From assembly GCA_905250115.1 (NCBI GenBank), contig CAJNOI010000309.1:19189-83188 (forward strand): a stretch of DNA of 64,000 nucleotides, read 5' to 3'. A program made the position numbers and the translations under genes. The notes beneath the pieces were generated by a model. That model did no database searches, was not told the origin of the DNA, and was given only the letters and a program-made list of their open reading frames with translations. The stretch is from Adineta steineri. Lineage: Eukaryota; Rotifera; Eurotatoria; Adinetida; Adinetidae. Numbering within the stretch: the first letter of the stretch is position 1; the number at the start of each line of letters is the position of its first letter. Positions 58,306-64,000 of the stretch are shown here, one piece after another.

Positions 58306-61004
58306 ATGGATTCATCAACACAGATACAATTAAAAATCAATGCACTTGATATAATAAAAAATTTTCGTGTACAAGAATTACAAGTAGAACAAAATAAATA
58401 TTTTATATATATATATAAATAAATAAATATTATTTTTCTAGGCTGTACTTGATTATGCACGTCTTCCTCGACGTGGTAATAAAACTGAATTATTTCAACG
58501 TTTAAAAACACTTATAACTTCAAATTTAACTGAACAATTAATCAAGAAAATTGATCAAATAAATTTATCCCGAATTAATTACCCAAGAACAATGCCGATA
58601 TCATCTTCCTTACCAAATTATCATAATATACATTCAAATGTTATGATATCAACACCAGTAATTGAAAATCTACCATTACCACAACAAATTCAATATGTTC
58701 AATTACCTTTTTTTGACAAAATACGTACAATTGAATGTATTAACATGCCAGTAGATAAAAAAATATTTGCTCCTTTACGTTTTACATTAAATGATTATGA
58801 CGTGGATTTAATTCTTAAAGGTGCAGCTAAAGTTTTTCTTCGTATTGCTCCAACACTTATTCATGATAAACAAAATGATGTTTTACCACCTTATATATTT
58901 ATTCAATGTAACGTAAGTTGAATAGATTTTTAAATTTAAATGAAATATTTTTTTATAATTCTTAGGGTCAACAAGTAATTAATAATAATATAGCAAAAAC
59001 AGTTGGTTCACAAGCGCATTCAATCGCATTTCCAACAGATATAACTGACAAAATAATTCCGAAAGCTAAAATACATAACAGTTTAAATTATCATTGGCTT
59101 CAAACCCCAACAAATATGTCATTTAAAAATTTACCAATATCTTATACATTAACAATACAACTTTGCCGTTATATTCCATTAGATAGTTTAATTGAAAATA
59201 TTTTAAAACGTGAACCACATTTAAGAAAAAATGATAATCATGATAGTGATATTGAAGTAGAAGATACAGGTTTAATGGCAACACGACATCGTGTATCATT
59301 AATATGTCCAATAACACAATCATTAATTAATGTGCCTACAAAATCATCTTATTGTTTACATCTAACATGTTTTGATCTTCGATCATTTCTTCGAATGAAT
59401 GAACGACGTTTACAATGGTCATGTCCATTATGTAAAAAACCAGCATCATATGATACATTACATGTTGATAAACGTTTACAAACTATTCTATTAAATGTTC
59501 CAAAAAATTGTTCAACTGTTGAAATTGATTCATCAAATAAAAATTTATCCGATTGTCAATATATATTAGATAATGTTAGTAATACTGCATTACATCAAAA
59601 CGATGACGAAGAAGAAGAAGAAGAAGAAATACAAGGATTATTGTGTAAATCTATAGATAGTAAGTACAATAAAAAAAAATATTATTCAATTCTATGTATG
59701 ATCAATACATAGGAAGATATCTAACGAGGGAACCTCTCGAGGTAATAAAAAGCTTTTTGAAGTCGGACTTGTTTTATCTAGTAGACCCTGATGAGTAGTG
59801 ACATACCCTGAGTTGGTTCGTCCGCTTATCGCTTTGGAAGTGAATTATGGTCAATTCACTATTTTTTTGACGTATGACACTATATGAGTGACTTTGAACC
59901 TGATATTTTGCTCATAAAGAGATCTTATAAATATTAAAATACCCTGAAAGTATCAGGCAAAACGAGTGTACCCTTCTTGAGATTGTGAGTGGTCAAAAAA
60001 CAACTGTTTTTCAAGATCAATCTTCATCGCGTGAAACAAATAGTCGATTATTGAGAATCCATTATCTCAAAAAGGGTTCACTCGTTTTGTCTGATACTTT
60101 CAGGGTATTTTAATATTTATAAGACCTCTTTATAGACAAAATTTCAGATCCAAACTCACTCATGTACTGTCATACATCAAAAAATAGTGAATGACCATAA
60201 CTCACTCCCAAAGCGATAAGGGACGAGCCAACTTAGGGTATTTCACTACTTACCAGGGTCTACCATATACAAGTAGTCTGAGCCTTAAAGCTTTTTATCA
60301 CCTCAAGAGGCTCCCTCGTCAGTATTAATAATAGCAATGATCTTGTCGTTGGATTTCTCCTATATCGTAGCTAACAAAAATTCATATATATTTATTTCAC
60401 GATGATTTACCGAATAAATCTAGTCGTTACATTTAGAAAATAAACCGATGATTTTTAGATATTTCATGTAATCTTTTTGTATTAAATCAAAATATTTCTT
60501 TTTCTCATTGGAGAATCCGGTTGTCAATCAACGTCAAGTGATTGTGTTATTCTTTCATCTGGTAGTGAAAATGAAGATGAAGACAATAATGATATTGAAG
60601 ATCAACATAGTCAAAGGAGTAATTCACCAGCTCCTACAACTTCACATTCAAATGATTTATGTAATCAAAATAATAATAATAATAATAATAGTAATCAACA
60701 AATAAATAATACACATCAATCACCAAAGAGCATACATTCATTACAATCACTAACAACATCAAATGTTGATGATGAAAGTTATTGGGAAGATATTGCAAAA
60801 TTTACTTATGACTTAGTACCAAATAGTAATGAAGAAAATTTAAATCGAAAACGAAGTAACAGTTCAAATTCATCTTTACTATCAAATAGTGATGAACATC
60901 ATCAGAAAAAACGAACAAAACGGTACTCAACTAGTAAATCACAAACGAATGATATTGAAGTCATAACACTTTCATCCAGTGATAGTAGTGATAATGATAA
61001 TTAA
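58306..61004 (+). CDS. PIAS: PIAS-type E3 SUMO ligase (SP-RING)
   Basis: Nuclear SUMO E3 ligase. Four exons (58306-58383, 58442-58912, 58966-59659, 60514-61004) join in phase to 577 aa. Domains: an N-terminal SAP motif (FRVQELQAVLDYARLP..GNKTELFQRL, residues about 20-48), a PINIT region (about 125-275), then the SP-RING: LICPITQSLINVP, YCLHLTCFD and SCPLCKK carry the Cys-His-Cys-Cys zinc ligands. An acidic run (DDEEEEEEEI) follows. The last exon starts with DCVILSSGSENEDED, a SUMO-interacting motif (hydrophobic core plus phosphorylatable serines and acids), then an Asn-rich and Ser-rich tail containing KKRTKR and a second hydrophobic-acidic patch IEVITLSSSDSSDND. The 850-bp intron 3 is filled by a foldback element. 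Confidence 0.93.
59725..60319. mobile_element. Long-arm foldback element in a PIAS intron (about 595 bp)
   Basis: Almost the whole block is an inverted repeat. The left arm (about 59725-59981) starts ACGAGGGAACCTCTCGAGGT; the right arm (about 60062-60319) ends ACCTCAAGAGGCTCCCTCGT. They pair throughout (AGCTTTTT, GACCCTG, CACTATTTTTT, ACCCTGAAAGTATC are matched phrases) around an 80-bp loop. No open frame and no clear target duplication. In RNA it would form a hairpin of roughly 255 bp. Confidence 0.9.
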
Positions 61005-61885
61005 AATTATCATAAACATGGTGTTATTTTTTTTTTCTCGTTGTACATTTGAAGCATTTGTCCATATGTCTTATATCGTTTGTGTGTGTGTGTGTTTGTG
61101 TGTTGAATGAGACAAATCGAGGGTTATAGAATGAAAATAAAAATATTTTTTTAGGACAGTTGCTTTGTCCTCCTATTGAACATATATTCTAGATTTTAAA
61201 TAATTTGGTTACAATAGATAATACAAAGACAGTGGGTAAGTTACAATATTTATTAAATAAAGGATAAACTTTTATAAATTTCGATACATCTATTAATGTT
61301 CATAAGAATTGACTTATTTTTAAGTAAAGAGAAATTTAATCGAGCACCAATCAACTATTTTTAAAGCTATTACTACGTTTTCGTATCCTCCCTTTACACA
61401 TATAGTTGTATATTGTCCTCTATTTTATTTTTTAACCATTCAGATTCTTCTCTTTAAATCTATAACGAAAGTTAGTATAGTCTTTTCTATTGATTTGAAT
61501 TCATTCAAATTAGTTTGCGTTGTAATAGGTAAGAAGAATAAAGATATAGTAGATTCCAAGTCGTTGAGTACGGCGTGCACCTGGATTAATATCTGTGGCA
61601 TTGTTCGAAATTTACGCTTGGAAAATAAAATGATTTAGATTCATTTTTTATTATCATGTATTTCAATAAATATATGTATAATGAATTTAATCAAACAAAT
61701 ATATATCTATATCTATAAATAAATAGTAAAATTATGTTTTATTTTATTTAGTTTTCATCTATTCAATCAATTCTACTACGAAGATACTTTTTTTTATACT
61801 TTCACGATTTACAAGATTTTTTTTTATGTATTTCAAATCTCAATAAAGATGTTTCATTTTCTAAATATATTTTCTTTTAATTCAG
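61005..61885. other. Intergenic region between PIAS and the short acidic-protein gene
   Basis: 881 bp with a (GT)n tract at about 61079-61103 in the likely PIAS 3' UTR. The sequence just before 61886 (ttcttttaattcag) is a good splice acceptor, so a 5' UTR exon of the next gene, or a trans-splice site, may be involved. Otherwise nothing visible. Confidence 0.5.
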
Positions 61886-62259
61886 ATGGCTGTACAGCGA
61901 GTTCAGGCTACAATAGATGTTAAATCAGAAAATTTTCATCAAATCTTAGGAGAATCTATAGTTGACTCATCCACCGGAGATGTGTATGAAGGATTAATTG
62001 CTGCTAATGAACGTTTGAAATCAGATATTTCAAAAATATTCACTGAATTTGTTAATAAAGCTCGTGCGGAACAAGAAACTAATGGTGATCAGAAAAAACG
62101 TAAAATAAAACGTAATAAGATTTTCTATTCATTTAAAAATAATTTCGTATTATTTCTTTTTCTTTCATAGATGACGATGATGAAATTGAAGATGATATAG
62201 AAGATGGAGATGATGATGATGCAGGTTCATCAGACAATAACGAAGAAGATCAAGAATAA
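61886..62259 (+). CDS. Short acidic-tailed protein, possibly KEOPS subunit GON7
   Basis: Two exons joined at a phase-1 junction (donor at about 62112, acceptor at 62170) predict 104 aa. A first half with a short beta-like stretch and a helix (GDVYEGLIAANERLKSDISK then IFTEFVNKARAEQ) is followed by a basic run (KKRKIK) and an Asp/Glu-rich tail ending EEDQE. Size (human GON7 is 100 aa), the D-x-[FY]-x-GL helix start and the acidic disordered tail resemble GON7, a KEOPS subunit in tRNA t6A synthesis, but the family is weakly conserved and this is a guess. A nearer donor at about 62099 is also possible. The ATG sits directly behind AATTCAG. Confidence 0.55.
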
Positions 62260-62527
62260 TTTCAATTAATTTTTCTATTTTACTATACTGACATATTGTT
62301 ATTCTCGAATGGTTGTTAAACTGACATTATGTTTTGTTTTTTTGTATATGAACTTAAAAATAAATATCTACTATGATCTATTAAGATTGTAGACTTTTCA
62401 GTTGGAATCATTTATATTAACAATTAGTTTATAATTGAGCATGATAATAATACTTTTAATAAATGTCTACAGATGTAGGTATTTCTAAAACTAATTTCAT
62501 ACTCTGTTGAATAATAAAAATAAAAAA

Positions 62528-63825
62528 TTAAGCGATTTGATAAATAAGACGTTCCCAACCGTCGGTATTATGAAGATTTGTTGAACTTCCACATCTATCA
62601 CCTCCGCCACGACCTATATTCGCGGCAAGTGACCAACATAATCGATATTCAGAATTTTGATCACTTGAATCACAAGGATTTAAAGCGAATGATCCGAATG
62701 GTATTCCAGAGAAGCGACCACGGCCTTTTCCATAGTAGTTTGCAACAAAGTCCTAAAATATATAAAAATGTATATTACAACAGTACATGAGATCATTCGT
62801 CTTACTTTTGCACGTCCTTCGAAACCCCAAGCTTGATTTTTTGCATAGTAGAAACCGATGCTATTTTTCATTTCAGCTGCACAATACGTATTTGATGAAC
62901 ATGGATGAAGTAAATCTTCTCGTTTACCTACACCGGCTACAACTAATGTTTTTTCATCAGTAGTAGAGCGACAGGCAACAAGAAGTCGATTGCCTTTGCA
63001 TGTATTCGTCAATATTTGATCATCGAATCGGATATTATATGCACCATGAAAACATTCTTTCCATCCGACAAGAGAATCTGTTGATAAATTGAGATGAACG
63101 CCAATAAGTGGTGATAAGAAACGATCAGCTGTAAAAGACAACATGGTAGTTTACTGTCTCTAATTCAAAATTTAAACTTACGATTCAGTCCAAGTTCAAA
63201 GAGCATAGTAGAAAAATTAAATCTAACATCCGCAGGAGGTGCTACAATATTGAGTTCATACGCTGATATTTTAGGCACACGTTTCATTGATCGTAGTTGA
63301 TCAAGTAAATATGCAAATTGAATAGGATTGTAATCGAAAAATTTTATTTTTTTATGCTTCCTTTTTAATTTAGTTTTATCTTTAAGATCTTTGGTAAATA
63401 GAAGAGCTAGACTTGAATTAGGTACAGCAGTGAGAGTTGAACGATATGTTACCATTTTTTGACCACCAACATTTAATTCAATAATATCATCTGAAGATGA
63501 TTCGGATTCATATATGTCTTCCATATCTTCTAAATCATCAGAATATTCATGTCCAATAACTGAATTACTCATATGATCATCATCAGTATTAGCAATATTC
63601 TCGCTAGAAATAACATTTCTATTTTTAACTACAGCCATCTGTTCTGATGTTAATGTATAATCATCTATGCTTGCACTTGATGTCTGTAATATTATTTGTT
63701 GATCAAATAATAAAAGCCAACTAGCCTATAGTTTAGAATAAAATCTTTTTAAAACGAACAGCTCTTCTTCTTTTTAGAAAAATACATACGAGAAGAGTGC
63801 AAAATATTATCGACAATTTTTTCAT
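62528..63825 (-). CDS. T1/BTB (KCTD-like) protein with N-terminal hydrophobic leader and W/C-rich C-terminal domain
   Basis: Four exons (63790-63825, 63182-63725, 62806-63128, 62528-62752) join in phase to 375 aa. Exon 1 plus the start of exon 2 give a leader MKKLSIIFCTLLASWLLLFD that reads as a signal peptide or anchor; an internal ATG at 63638 would omit it. After an acidic stretch comes a T1-type BTB domain (IIELNVGGQKMVTYRSTLT, residues about 105-180), as in KCTD proteins and voltage-gated K channels. The C-terminal 160 residues carry a cysteine/tryptophan pattern: GWKECFHGAYN, CKGNRLLVACRST, GFYYAKNQAWGFEG, RLWSLAANIGRGGGDRCG, WERLIYQ. I recall such modules from protist and bacterial proteins but know no name for it. 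Pairing a cytosolic-type BTB with a leader is odd. The downstream neighbour is 268 bp away, convergent. Confidence 0.8.
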
Positions 63826-64000
63826 GTTGAATACTTATAAATGAATATCATAATCTGAATATTCTCTGTCAACAATGGAAAATATAAATTAAGATTTATG
63901 AAGTAATGACAGTAGTATCTTAAATGAATCATTATTTTTGCCGAATATTGTTGCAAGATTCTCTATATTCAAAAAGTTATAAATCATATACACAATCAGG

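Overview
The window is eukaryotic: about 70% A+T, with many short introns (mostly 45-90 bp, GT...AG) and metazoan-specific genes (type IV collagen with a complete NC1 domain, tropomodulin, couch potato/RBPMS, Stum). Short introns, AT-rich bases and several AG|ATG starts that could be spliced-leader acceptors fit a bdelloid rotifer such as Rotaria or Adineta. This is an inference; no rRNA or mitochondrial marker is present.

Layout. 1-8631 (+): 3' part of a collagen IV alpha chain. 10415-11637 (-): a Rab34/36-type GTPase. 12813-15353 (-): a Stum/SPEC3 membrane protein. 18871-19536 (-): a small Ly6-type GPI protein. 21831-28200 (-): Golgi alpha-mannosidase II, with several introns invaded by repeats. 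29563-30907 (-): a MANSC-type single-pass membrane protein. 31113-31814 (-): RBM48. 32157-35037 (-): tropomodulin, divergent across 250 bp from 35288-41744 (+), the gamma-tubulin complex subunit GCP6. 41836-42681 and 46197-47036 (-): two paralogous cysteine-rich surface proteins on either side of an intronless M20 amidohydrolase (44357-45538, -). 48393-50016 (+): a small single-pass membrane protein. 50412-55920 (-): couch potato/RBPMS with two apparent first exons. 58306-61004 (+): a PIAS-type SUMO ligase. 61886-62259 (+): a short acidic protein, possibly GON7. 62528-63825 (-): a secreted or membrane-anchored T1/BTB protein with an unusual C-terminal domain.

There is no operon logic; these are independent housekeeping and developmental genes. 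The accessory signal lies in introns and intergenic gaps: at least five families of short non-autonomous inverted-repeat elements. Four copies have recognisable 8-9 bp target duplications (two of one 9-bp family, two of a hAT-like family). A fifth element is nested inside another repeat whose empty site is visible elsewhere in the window. A nearly 600-bp foldback element sits in a PIAS intron.

Gene models were spliced by eye; exon boundaries were checked for reading phase where stated. No alignments or database searches were run.
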